Origin: JBDSSS01 sp963764195
GTDB taxonomy: Bacteria > Actinomycetota > Actinomycetes > Actinomycetales > Dermatophilaceae
DNA: 64,000 nt
Direction of reading: 5' to 3'
Assembly (NCBI GenBank): GCA_963764195.1
Contig: CAVXRG010000002.1
Location: forward strand, 62,001 to 126,000
The notes under the pieces were generated by a model, which did no database searches, was not told the origin of the DNA, and saw only the letters and a program-made list of their open reading frames with translations. This document shows positions 23,813-34,710 of this stretch, in pieces. The translations under genes were made by a program, and so were the position numbers. Numbering within the stretch: the stretch's first letter is position 1; each line of letters begins with the position of its first letter.

Positions 23813-25492
23813 TCACTGGTCGCGGACGATCGCGGCCACGTCGCGGCGCACGACCTTGCCCATCGCGTTGACGGGGAGCTTCTCGACGACGACGAAGCGC
23901 CGAGGCACCTTGTATGCCGTGAGCGACCCGCGCGCGTGCGTGTGCAGGTCGTCGGGGATCTGGTCGACGCCGTCGACGAGCACGACGGCGGCGACCACCT
24001 CCTCGCTCCCGCTGCTGTGCGGCATACCGACGACGGCCACGTCGTGGACCGCGTCGTGGGTGCGCAGGACCGCCTCGACCTCGGAAGGGTAGACGTTGAA
24101 GCCGCCGGTGATGATCATCTCCTTGAGCCGGTCGACGACGGTGAGGAAGCCCCCCTCGTCCATCGTCACGATGTCGCCGGTGCGGAACCAGCCGTCGTGG
24201 AAGGCGGCCGCCGTCTCCTCGGGCATCCCGCGGTAGCCGTCGAAGACCTGAGGGCCGCGCACAAGCAGCTCGCCGCGCTCGCCGAGCGGGACCTCGCGGT
24301 CGAGGTCGGACATGTCGGCGACGCGCACGTCGACGTCGGGGAACGGCACCCCGATCGAGCCGGGCCGGCGGTCGGGGCTCATCGGGTTGCCGACGATGAC
24401 CGGCGAGGTCTCGGTCAGCCCGTAACCCTCGACGAGCAGACCCCCGGTCGCCGCCTCCCAGCGCTCGACGAGTGCGGCGGGCAGGGGCATCGCTCCCGAG
24501 AGGCCGTAGCGGATGCCCTGCACCGAGACGCCGCGACGCTCGGCCTCGGTGACGATCCGCTCGTAGAGGGGCGGCACGGCCGGCACGAAGGTGGGGACCT
24601 TGCGCTTGATGGCCTCCATGATCAGGCCGATCTCCGGCTTGGGCAGCAGCACGAGGGTGGCGCCCAGGCGCGTGCCGAGGAGCATCCCGACGGTCACGCC
24701 GTAGGCGTGGAAGAGCGGGAGGGCGAGCAGGAAGGTCTCGCTGCCCTCCCCGAGGCCGGGCACCCAGGCCCGGCCCTGCTCGACGTTGGCCACGAGGTTG
24801 CGGTGGCGCAGCGGGACGCCCTTGGGCCGGCCCGTGGTGCCGGAGGTGTAGAGCAGCAGGGCGACGTCGTCGGCGTCGGGCCGCGGGTGGGTGGGGTCGA
24901 GTGGCGGCGAGACGACGAGGTCCCGCCAGGGCATGGCGCCCGGCGCGGGCGTGGTCAGCTGGTCGCGGGCGGCGCGGGCCTTGGGGAGCGGGAGACGGAG
25001 GGCCAGGCGCTTGAGCAGCGGCAGCTCCGTGGTGAGGTCGACGGCCACGACGTGCTCGATGCTCGAGGTGTCGCGCAGCGCGTCGACGACGGGCACGACC
25101 GTGTCCCAGACGATGGCGACCCGGGCCGCGTGGTCGACGAAGGGGTGGCGGAGCTCGCCGGCGGTGTAGAGCGGGTTGTGCTCGACGACCGTGGCCCCGA
25201 GCCGCAGCACCGCGTAGAAGGCGATGACGTTCTGCGGGCAGTTCGGCATGAGCAGGGCGACGCTGTCGCCCGGGCCGACGCCGAGCCGGCGCAGGCCCTC
25301 GGCCACCCGGCTGACTTGGTCGCCGACCTCGGCCCAGCTCGTGCCTGCACCGAGGAAGTCGAGCGCGCGGCGGCGCGGCCAACGCGCGACGCTGGCCTCG
25401 AAGTGGTCACTCAGGGTGGTGTCACCGTGGTCGAGGCGGATCGGCACACCGGGTCCGTACGACGCGGCCCACCGCGGTTCCTGAACCGACAT
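23813..25492 (-). CDS. Long-chain fatty acid-CoA ligase (FadD-like)
   Basis: A 559-residue adenylate-forming enzyme activating carboxylic acids with ATP and CoA. Motifs: the P-loop LLLYTSGTTGRPKGV, GYGLTETSPV, GWFRTGDIVTMDEGGF, RLKEMIITGGFNVYPSEVE and the C-terminal catalytic Lys in LPVNAMGKVVRRD. Full length, with domain order as in fatty acyl-CoA ligases. ATG 25492 (MSVQEPRW) is preferred to ATG 25510. Chain length preference is not predictable. It marks the left edge of the gene-poor accessory region. Confidence 0.93.
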   Translation of the reverse strand: MSVQEPRWAASYGPGVPIRLDHGDTTLSDHFEASVARWPRRRALDFLGAGTSWAEVGDQVSRVAEGLRRLGVGPGDSVALLMPNCPQNVIAFYAVLRLGATVVEHNPLYTAGELRHPFVDHAARVAIVWDTVVPVVDALRDTSSIEHVVAVDLTTELPLLKRLALRLPLPKARAARDQLTTPAPGAMPWRDLVVSPPLDPTHPRPDADDVALLLYTSGTTGRPKGVPLRHRNLVANVEQGRAWVPGLGEGSETFLLALPLFHAYGVTVGMLLGTRLGATLVLLPKPEIGLIMEAIKRKVPTFVPAVPPLYERIVTEAERRGVSVQGIRYGLSGAMPLPAALVERWEAATGGLLVEGYGLTETSPVIVGNPMSPDRRPGSIGVPFPDVDVRVADMSDLDREVPLGERGELLVRGPQVFDGYRGMPEETAAAFHDGWFRTGDIVTMDEGGFLTVVDRLKEMIITGGFNVYPSEVEAVLRTHDAVHDVAVVGMPHSSGSEEVVAAVVLVDGVDQIPDDLHTHARGSLTAYKVPRRFVVVEKLPVNAMGKVVRRDVAAIVRDQ

Positions 25493-26316
25493 GACTGCTG
25501 ACGTCCTCACTGCCGCGGGAGGGTCGCGGGCGTGGTCAACCTACCGCCGTCCCGGGCCCGGCGCAGATGATCGGCTGGGCGGGGCCCTGCGGAGAGCTCA
25601 CCGCAGGTCGAACGGATGCTGTGAGACTTCCGGACGTGTCCACTGTCGACGAACGCGCCCGGCTGGGGCTGTCGCCACGGCTTCGGCGCTGGGGTTGCGG
25701 GAGCTGAGCGCTTGGTCATCGTCGCGAACCCCAGCCCGGATGCGGTGCCGTCAGCCCTCGCCTCGACTGAATCGCCCCGGGTCTGGTGGACGGTCTGATT
25801 CCACGGAAGGGTGGAGCTATGCCAGCACCGAGGAAGCGGACGAAGACCCGGCCCATCCCGCCGTGCCGCAACACGGCCATGGCATCGATGCGAGGTTCGG
25901 GTCATCGAACACCGCCGAGGTGGCCGGGCGGGTATGAGAAAGTTGCATCTACGTGATCCCCTTTTCAGAATGCATCCTCGGGGACCGAGCCGATCGCGGC
26001 TCCAGGCCGACTCACGAGGTATGTCACGCGGCCTTGGCCAACCACGCACTCGAGCGGGCCGAGCAGCACGCGGCTAATATGCCACGCGGTCTCCGCCCGG
26101 GTCGCTGCCTCGCTACGCGTTAACCCCCGCGTCCAGGATTTCACGGCGGGCTCCCGTGAGGGGATACCAGCTTCCTGCCACGACTCAAGACGCCAGGCGC
26201 CAGGCGCCAGGCGCCAGCGAAACCCTGATCTTCCGTCCGATTGGCCGCTGAAGCTGGGGTGCGCCTATTCTGACGCGGAGCCGCGGAGCCTTCGCGGACG
26301 CCACGTGGAGGCCGAA
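25493..26316. other. Gene-poor accessory stretch
   Basis: About 820 bp without a gene I can support. Open frames on both strands have low-complexity, shadow-like composition. A short frame at 25819, preceded by ggtggag, begins MPAPRK like some IS3 OrfA proteins but loses any resemblance at once. Downstream is a 7-bp tandem repeat. The segment looks like remnants of mobile or rearranged DNA between the acyl-CoA ligase and the low-GC glycosyltransferase. Confidence 0.5.
26191..26218. repeat. 7-bp tandem repeat, four copies
   Basis: Four head-to-tail copies of cgccagg (the last copy ends in c) occur about 100 bp upstream of the glycosyltransferase start. No known function; it may be a slippage product. 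Confidence 0.85.
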
Positions 26317-27204
26317 ATGAGTCGCACGATTAACATCCGGCAGCGGCTGCCTAACGACGTCGTCTGGATCTTCGGCATTACGTGCACTGCCTACACAGTC
26401 CTTTCGCTGCTCGACCGTGGCTTCGGTGTAGACGCGCACGCATATTGGCTCGCTTGGCGCGGTCCCATGTACACCACAGCGCCCGGAACCCCGGACGCTT
26501 ATCTCTATAGCCCGGCCTTCGCACAGCTCATCTGGCCTCTGGCTCAATTGCCCTGGCCCGTGTTCGCGACCGTGGTGATCATCGGGATCTCGCTCCTGCT
26601 CGCTTGGCTGCTTCGTCCCCTGCCGTGGCGCTGGGCCATCCCGTTCTGGCTAGGAGGACTTCCAGAGATCACCAGCGGCAACATATTCATTATTATGGCC
26701 ACGGCAGCCGTGTTGGGATTCACGCTCCCAGCAGCTTGGGCATTCCCTGCTCTCACCAAGATCGCACCGGCCGTGGGCCCCATATGGTTCCTGGCCCGCC
26801 GGGAGTGGCGTTCAATCATCACAAGTATCGCAGGGACAGCCGTCATTGCGCTTGTCTCATTCTTGATCTCGCCCGCATTATGGCAGCAGTGGTACGACTT
26901 CTTGGCACACCACATGGCAGAGTCCACCGGTCCAATCGGCTCCCCGTTCCTGCCGCCAGCCATTCTGCGCTTCCCTGTTGGAGTGGCACTCGTGATTTGG
27001 GGAGCAATCAGCAACAGGCGCTGGACCATTCCCGCCGCCATGCTCTTGTGTACCCCGGTCTTGTGGCTAGGGTCCCTCACTCTCCTCGCAGCCATCCCGC
27101 GGTTGCGTCAAAGCCAAGGACAGCCCGCGTTACCGCACCGAAGTGAATCCAGTCTGCGAATGCCAACCGTAGGGGTCGATTCATCATCGGGGTATCAACA
27201 GTGA
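26317..27204 (+). CDS. GT87-like membrane glycosyltransferase, lower GC
   Basis: A 295-residue multi-pass membrane protein resembling DUF2029/GT87 polyprenol-phosphate mannosyltransferases. Hydrophobic helices alternate with short loops. The early acidic loop GFGVDAHAYWLAWRG fits the catalytic Asp region, and FPALTKIAPAVGPIWFLARR fits the family's LKxxP-like loop. It is shorter than the usual 400 residues, so may be truncated. ATG 26317 follows gtggagg. Codon use (att, tat, aca, tca) is clearly more AT-rich than neighbours, indicating acquisition from another source. Confidence 0.65.
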   Translation: MSRTINIRQRLPNDVVWIFGITCTAYTVLSLLDRGFGVDAHAYWLAWRGPMYTTAPGTPDAYLYSPAFAQLIWPLAQLPWPVFATVVIIGISLLLAWLLRPLPWRWAIPFWLGGLPEITSGNIFIIMATAAVLGFTLPAAWAFPALTKIAPAVGPIWFLARREWRSIITSIAGTAVIALVSFLISPALWQQWYDFLAHHMAESTGPIGSPFLPPAILRFPVGVALVIWGAISNRRWTIPAAMLLCTPVLWLGSLTLLAAIPRLRQSQGQPALPHRSESSLRMPTVGVDSSSGYQQ

Positions 27205-27450
27205 AATGGCTGAACGTCGGGCGAGATTGGCCACGCGCGCGGCTGAGTGCCTACGCTCACGATCGCACGCCTTCACGCCTTCACGCCCTCAAGAGCCGTG
27301 CCACCAACTCCTGTAGTCGGCAGGATCGCAACGCACGACCATCGGCACGACCGATCGGCGCCTGCCCGGACGGGCCCGCGGACGCGGGTTGATGGTGGGC
27401 GTTCACCCGCAGCGTGCGACCCGCGATCCGCAGCGGAGGTCTGGCCGGGT

Positions 27451-28242
27451 TCAACTGATGAGGGAGTCCAGGACTTCCTTGGCCTGTGCCTCGGTCCAGG
27501 CGCTCGTCGGTGGGGAGGTCGCGTTCTTGTGGCCGGTGTCGCTCATGAACCGGTAGATCGTCGCGGGGATCGACCCTTTCGGCGCGGCCGGCGGGCCTTC
27601 CAGCAGGAACCGTTCGTGGCCGCGCGCGTCGATGAAGAACACTTCGTCGGAATGGGAGATGTCGTAGGTCAGACGCTGCCCGGTGCGCCAGTTCTTCGGT
27701 GAGGCGCCAGGGCCTGCGGGCACCTTCTGCCTCCAGACGCCGAGGTAGCTCCACAGCTGGTGGATCACCGTCGGGGAGCCGGTCAGCGTCTTCCAGTTGG
27801 CAGGAGGCGGAAGGAACAGCTTCCTGTACGCCGCCAGCTGCGCCGGGGTGTCGCGCACGGGGTCCACGGTGACGGACAGGTAGACGACCTTGTCTCGGGC
27901 GGCGGTGGCGTCTTCGTCGCGTGCTGTCTGCACGAGGGTCGCGGTGTCCATCGGGCAGGTCTCCTGGCACAACGTCATGTTGTCCGACAGCACCACCGTG
28001 CGCCCGGCGAAGTCAGCGAGGTGCACCGTCTTGCCCGACGAGTCGGTCAGGGGCAAATCCACGATCGCGCGCGGCAAGGCCTGATCGGTCGGAGTCCCGA
28101 TCTGCTCCAGCGTCGGCGGTGGGGACGCGATCGGCGAGGACGAACGGTCAGTGCTGCCGCACCCAGTCAGGACAGCCGCCGATGTCACGACGATCGCGGT
28201 GGCCACAACGGTCTTCCTGGTCGACAGCACGCAAACGACCAT
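27451..28242 (-). CDS. SCO family copper/thiol lipoprotein
   Basis: A 263-residue exported protein. The signal segment TVVATAIVVTSAAVLTGCGS gives a lipobox (LTGC). The thioredoxin-like domain has VVLSDNMTLCQETCPMDTA, whose CxxxC is the SCO/SenC copper-binding pair, and a later conserved His in DISHSDEVFFIDARGHE. SCO proteins deliver copper to cytochrome oxidase CuA or act as thiol reductants. ATG 28242 is taken; the longer frame to 28416 is unlikely. No oxidase genes are nearby, so its partner is elsewhere. It lies in the accessory region between the glycosyltransferase and an IS. Confidence 0.88.
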   Translation of the reverse strand: MVVCVLSTRKTVVATAIVVTSAAVLTGCGSTDRSSSPIASPPPTLEQIGTPTDQALPRAIVDLPLTDSSGKTVHLADFAGRTVVLSDNMTLCQETCPMDTATLVQTARDEDATAARDKVVYLSVTVDPVRDTPAQLAAYRKLFLPPPANWKTLTGSPTVIHQLWSYLGVWRQKVPAGPGASPKNWRTGQRLTYDISHSDEVFFIDARGHERFLLEGPPAAPKGSIPATIYRFMSDTGHKNATSPPTSAWTEAQAKEVLDSLIS

Positions 28243-28569
28243 ACGACAGGCCGCTGCAAGGCGAGCGGGCGGACACCGTAGGGGGCAGGGTGAACGTTCG
28301 ACCATCCGCAGAGCCGGGAGATCACGGACTTCGCCGGGCACCGGCGTTCGTCGGCAGGTGGGACGGCCGTTCAACGCATCTCCACGGGCGTCGTGCGCGA
28401 GAGGCCTTCGGAGCACCGCGGCCGCTCACAGAGCTGAGCCGACGGCGCGGCCTGCACAGGGGAGCACCCAGATCGGTACGTCTCTCGTCAGCCTGGCCAA
28501 CTGATTCTGCCTTGCCACGTATAACGTGAAAGCGAGCTCGCCCCGGGGATGCACAACCGTTGCCGATCT
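28243..28569. other. Upstream region of the SCO gene, no gene seen
   Basis: About 330 bp between the SCO start and the IS630 element. It must contain the SCO promoter. I see no plausible gene on either strand and no clear promoter motif. Confidence 0.4.
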
Positions 28570-29664
28570 CTAGTGGCTCGTGTTTGAAGTGGTCTGACGG
28601 TTGGCCTTCTTGAGGATCTCGTCGGGGGTCTTTGTCCACACGAAGGGGTGGCAGCGGTCGTTCCAGCCGTCGATGAAGGCTCGGATCTTCGCGTTCAGGT
28701 CCTTGACGGATCGGAACGTGCCGCGGTGGATGGACTGTCGTTCGATGATCCCGAACCAGACCTCGACGAGGTTCAGCCACGAGCCGGACGTCGGGGTGAA
28801 GTGGACGTGGATCCGGGGGTTCGCGGCGAGCCAATCGCGGACCTCGACCTTCTTGTGGGCCGCGTAGTTGTCCATCACCAGGTGCAGTTCCTGCCCGGTC
28901 CCGTCGCCCGGGTAGGCGCGGGCGACCTGCTTGAGGAACGCGAGGAACTCCTGGTGGCGGTGCCGGGGCTTGCACGCAGCGGTGACCTCACCGGTCGCGG
29001 TCTCGAGCGCCGCGAACAGGGTCGAGGTGCCGTTGCGCTTGTAGTCATGGGTGCGCCGCTCCGGCAGGCCGGGTTGCATCGGCAGCATGGGCGCGGTCCG
29101 GTCCAACGCCTGGATCTGGGACTTCTCATCGATGCACAGAACGATTGCGTTCTCCGGCGGCGCGAGGTAGAGACCGACGACGTGGGTGACCTTGCCGACC
29201 AGCTCCGGGTCGGTCGAGAACTTGAACGTCTCAACCCGCCCGTCATGAACTGGCGCGACGCCGTAGGCGCGCCACGCTTTGGCGATCGTGCCGTTGCTGA
29301 TCCCCAGATGCCGGCCCAGCAGGCGCGAGGACCAGTGGGTCACCCCATACTTCTTTGGCGGCGGCTTCAACGTGGCCGCCACGATCGAGCGATGGTCATG
29401 CTCGCGTGGACGCCCCGATCGAGGCTCATCGACCAGCCCGTCCAAGCCGGACGCCGCGTAACGCTCCCGCCAGCCGATCACCGTCGGACGAGAGACCCCA
29501 ACCCGCTGCGCGATCGCCGTGTTGCTCAGCCCGTCCGCCGCCAACAACACGATCCGCGCCCGCTGCGCCAGCCCGGCCCGACCAGCGCTGGACCGCACCA
29601 TCCGGGTCAGCCGGTCACGATCACCTTCACGCAACCCCAACGCCGGGGCAGGACGATTCGCCAT
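28570..29664 (-). CDS. IS630 family transposase
   Basis: A 364-residue, apparently intact transposase. The N-terminal HTH (LSNTAIAQRVGVSRPTVIGWRERY) and DEPRSGRPR linker are followed by the DDE core: VLCIDEKSQIQALDR (Asp), LHLVMDNYAAHKK (Asp) and FTPTSGSWLNLVEVWFG (Glu), the IS630/Tc1 pattern. Its stop codon TAG (28570-28572) lies outside the element: the TA is the duplicated target and the G is flanking DNA, so the reading frame ends only because of the insertion site. It is transcribed in the same direction as dnaB, about 115 bp downstream of it. Confidence 0.93.
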   Translation of the reverse strand: MANRPAPALGLREGDRDRLTRMVRSSAGRAGLAQRARIVLLAADGLSNTAIAQRVGVSRPTVIGWRERYAASGLDGLVDEPRSGRPREHDHRSIVAATLKPPPKKYGVTHWSSRLLGRHLGISNGTIAKAWRAYGVAPVHDGRVETFKFSTDPELVGKVTHVVGLYLAPPENAIVLCIDEKSQIQALDRTAPMLPMQPGLPERRTHDYKRNGTSTLFAALETATGEVTAACKPRHRHQEFLAFLKQVARAYPGDGTGQELHLVMDNYAAHKKVEVRDWLAANPRIHVHFTPTSGSWLNLVEVWFGIIERQSIHRGTFRSVKDLNAKIRAFIDGWNDRCHPFVWTKTPDEILKKANRQTTSNTSH

Positions 29665-29715
29665 GCCCCATCATCCCCATCAACGAACCGTAAAACAACT
29701 AACGACACGCGCCAC
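28573..29715 (-). mobile_element. IS630-family insertion sequence with TA duplication
   Basis: An 1143-bp element. Its ends are near-perfect inverted repeats: gtggctcgtgt at the left and acacgcgccac at the right, 11 bp with one mismatch. Both ends are bordered by TA (28571-28572 and 29716-29717), the TA target duplication of this family. It inserted into the intergenic region between dnaB and the SCO gene. The uninterrupted ORF and matching ends suggest recent, possibly still active, insertion. Confidence 0.92.
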
Positions 29716-29778
29716 TAGCTGCAACGCCTCACATGTCGGTTCTGACTGCATCCCGGCACCTCTGACGCCGAACCGCCC

Positions 29779-32418
<2,640 letters not shown>

Positions 32419-32636
32419 CGGCTCTGGCATCGGGATGGACCGTGGTCCGCGACGTCCTCCGACGACGTCCCGAGCGACCCGGTGCACCCCACTCAACACC
32501 CGGGCACCGACAGAGCCGGGACGCCGGGCCGAGCAGGCCGCCGGACCTGACCGGCGGTCCCCGAGGGGCACGCGGCTCAACCTAGGCGCCGCGCCCCCCA
32601 CCCACCAAGCCGAGGACCGGTTTGCGATCCTTGGCC

Positions 32637-32810
32637 TGTGGACAACGTGTGGACGGCAACCCTCGACACGCCGGAACGGCGTGTGGACAAGCTGTGTACG
32701 GCCCTGTGCCCGAGGCCGACCAGAGGGCCGTTGTCGTGCTCAACGACCAGCGCAAACACGGGCCACAGCCCTGTGGACAGAAAACAGTTTCGGCCTGTGC
32801 GTTGTCCACA
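32637..32810. promoter_or_regulatory. DnaA-box cluster upstream of dnaB
   Basis: Three perfect actinobacterial DnaA boxes lie in 174 bp: TGTGGACAA at 32637-32645 and 32682-32690 and TTGTCCACA at 32802-32810. Near matches are TGTGGACGG at 32648 and TGTGGACAG at 32772. The whole 544-bp gap between dnaB (start 32418) and nagB holds no gene. This may be a DnaA-regulated promoter for dnaB or a DnaA-titration site. It is not oriC by context, as dnaA and dnaN are not adjacent. Confidence 0.7.
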
Positions 32811-32923
32811 ACCCCGTCGGGCAAGGAGTTGGTCAAGCGCGCTCCAACTGATCACCAGTGCTTCGGCAGGCCCTCGTACCACCGATCCGGAGGACCGGCT
32901 CCCCCACCCGTCCCACCGGCCTC

Positions 32924-32958
32924 GCGAGAGGCCGGCGAGAGGCCCGGCGAGAGGCCCG
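32924..32958. repeat. 12-bp tandem repeat after nagB
   Basis: About three copies of gcgagaggcccg (first copy lacks one c) lie just beyond the nagB stop, at the downstream end of the amino-sugar operon. No hairpin is evident. Confidence 0.6.
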
Positions 32959-32962
32959 GCGG

Positions 32963-33742
32963 TCAGAGTCCCTCGGCCGAGGCGTCGTAGTAGTCCCGTC
33001 CGGTGAGGCCGTCCGCCGCCTCCTCGTCGAGGACGACGACGGCATCCGCGTGCCACTGCAGCACCGATGCCGGGCACGAGGAGGTGAGGGGCCCCTCGAG
33101 TGCGGCCGCCACCGCCGCCGCCTTGCCCGGCCCCGTCGCGACGAGGAGCAGGCACCGCGCGTCGAGCACCGTGCCGAGGCCCTGCGTGACGCAGTGGGTG
33201 GGCACGTCGTCGAGCGAGTCGAAGAACCGGGCGTTGTCCCGTCGGGTCCGGGCCGAGAGGCGCTTGACCCGGGTGCGCGAGCTGAGCGCCGACGACGGCT
33301 CGTTGAAGCCGAGGTGGCCGTTGGCCCCGACGCCGAGGATCTGGACGTCGACACCTCCGGCCGCGCGGATCGCCTCCTCGTAGGCCGCCGCGTCGGCCGC
33401 GAGCTCGGCCTCGGTCTCGCCCGTCCCGTCCGGCACGTGCAGCCGGTCGGGGCGCAGACCGATGCGGTCACAGACCTCCCGCAGCAGGACCTCGCGGTAG
33501 GTCTGCGGGTGCCCTACCGGCAGACCCACGTACTCGTCGAGGGCGAAACCCACGACCGGCTCGATGTCGATCTCCCGGCGGCCAACCGCGGCCGCCAGCT
33601 CGCGGTAGAGACCCAGCGGGGAGGACCCGGTCGCCAGGCCGAGGACAGGTGACGACGTCGTGGCGGCCCGGAGGCGTTCGATGACGACGCGTGCTGCCAC
33701 CCGTGCGACGGCCGCGGCGTCCGGCTGGATGAGGACCTCCAT
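32963..33742 (-). CDS. nagB: Glucosamine-6-phosphate deaminase
   Basis: A 259-residue enzyme converting glucosamine 6-phosphate into fructose 6-phosphate and ammonia, the last step of amino-sugar catabolism. Motifs: VLGLATGSSPLGLYREL, VVGFALDEYVGLP with the catalytic Asp/Glu region, ILGVGANGHLGFNEP and the C-terminal SCPASVLQWHADAVVVLDEEAA. The length matches NagB. Its ATG overlaps the kinase stop (TGATG), so they are coupled. It is the last gene of a four-gene operon (regulator, NagZ, kinase, NagB). Confidence 0.96.
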   Translation of the reverse strand: MEVLIQPDAAAVARVAARVVIERLRAATTSSPVLGLATGSSPLGLYRELAAAVGRREIDIEPVVGFALDEYVGLPVGHPQTYREVLLREVCDRIGLRPDRLHVPDGTGETEAELAADAAAYEEAIRAAGGVDVQILGVGANGHLGFNEPSSALSSRTRVKRLSARTRRDNARFFDSLDDVPTHCVTQGLGTVLDARCLLLVATGPGKAAAVAAALEGPLTSSCPASVLQWHADAVVVLDEEAADGLTGRDYYDASAEGL

Positions 33743-34710
33743 CAGCCGACCTCCCCCGCCGTCTGGCCGGCTGGGTGGAGCCAGGCGGCCCCGAGCGCGG
33801 CCACGGGGACCGACGCGGGGAGCAGCTCGAAGCGGTCGGGCAGCCCGAGACCCTCGACGAGGCTCGAGCTGGCTCCCCGGCGCTCGAGATCGGCCCGTAT
33901 GCCGTCCCGCAGCGGAGCGCCCAGCGCCGTGAGTCCGCCGCCGATCACCACGTGCTCGGCCCCGGACGCGATGGCCAGCATCTCGACCGCGAGACCGACA
34001 CCGCGACAGAGGGACTCGACCGCAGCGCCCGCGAGGCGGTCGCCGCGGGAGGCCGCGACGAAGGGGTCCCGGTCGAGCCGAACCTCGGCGGGCCAGAGCC
34101 GGGCGATCGCCGAGCCGGACGCGAGCGTCTCGAGGCAGCCGACCTGTCCACACGGGCACGATACGTCGCCACCGACCGGGAGGTGGCCGATCTCGCCCGC
34201 CACCCCGCCGACCCCGCGCACGACCACCCCGTCGACGACGACCGCCGACGAAAGGCCGGTGCCGAGGTTGAGGAAGGCGAGGGTCCGCACGTCGGTCCGA
34301 CCGCTCAGGCGGTGCGCGCCGAGGGCCGCCGCCTTGACGTCGTTGTCCACCCGCACGGGCCGGCGCAGCGACCGCTCGAGCTCCCCGGCGAGGTCGAGCT
34401 GCTCGACGTCGAGGTTGACGGCATGACGCACCCACCCGGTCTCCGGGTCGACGAGCCCGGGCGTGCAGGCCCCGACGGAAGAGATCGCCCCGAGGCCACC
34501 CACCGCCCCGGCCGCCTCCCGGGCCAGGCGGGCCGCGACCGCGACGACTTCCCGCCCGCCGCGACCCGACGCCCCCGACGCCGTCGCCACCGGCGTCACC
34601 TCGGTGCCCACGCCAACGCCCGCCACGCCACCCGCCCCAGAACCCGGGCCCGTCTCGGCGAGGACGACGACCGCGGTCTTCGTCCCACCGATGTCGATGC
34701 CGAGCCTCAT
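33742..34710 (-). CDS. ROK family sugar kinase (probably N-acetylglucosamine kinase)
   Basis: A 322-residue ROK kinase: MRLGIDIGGTKTAVVVL (phosphate 1), TPGLVDPETG, the catalytic Asp in RVDNDVKAAALG and the zinc site GEIGHLPVGGDVSCPCGQVGCLET. ROK kinases phosphorylate glucose, N-acetylglucosamine or N-acetylmannosamine. The flanking NagZ and NagB genes make N-acetylglucosamine a likely substrate. No NagA deacetylase is in the operon, so the pathway needs one elsewhere. Overlaps both neighbours by 1-4 bases. Confidence 0.9.
   Translation of the reverse strand: MRLGIDIGGTKTAVVVLAETGPGSGAGGVAGVGVGTEVTPVATASGASGRGGREVVAVAARLAREAAGAVGGLGAISSVGACTPGLVDPETGWVRHAVNLDVEQLDLAGELERSLRRPVRVDNDVKAAALGAHRLSGRTDVRTLAFLNLGTGLSSAVVVDGVVVRGVGGVAGEIGHLPVGGDVSCPCGQVGCLETLASGSAIARLWPAEVRLDRDPFVAASRGDRLAGAAVESLCRGVGLAVEMLAIASGAEHVVIGGGLTALGAPLRDGIRADLERRGASSSLVEGLGLPDRFELLPASVPVAALGAAWLHPAGQTAGEVG

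Noticed and set aside
25819..25960. Short frame starting MPAPRK with a ribosome binding site, IS3 OrfA-like
   Set aside because: The resemblance covers only six residues and the rest is low-complexity; no partner OrfB is found.
32637..32810. Possible oriC
   Set aside because: DnaA boxes are present but dnaA/dnaN are not adjacent and no AT-rich unwinding region is evident.
32858..33652. Plus-strand frame opposite nagB
   Set aside because: nagB on the minus strand has full family motifs; the opposite frame is shadow coding.
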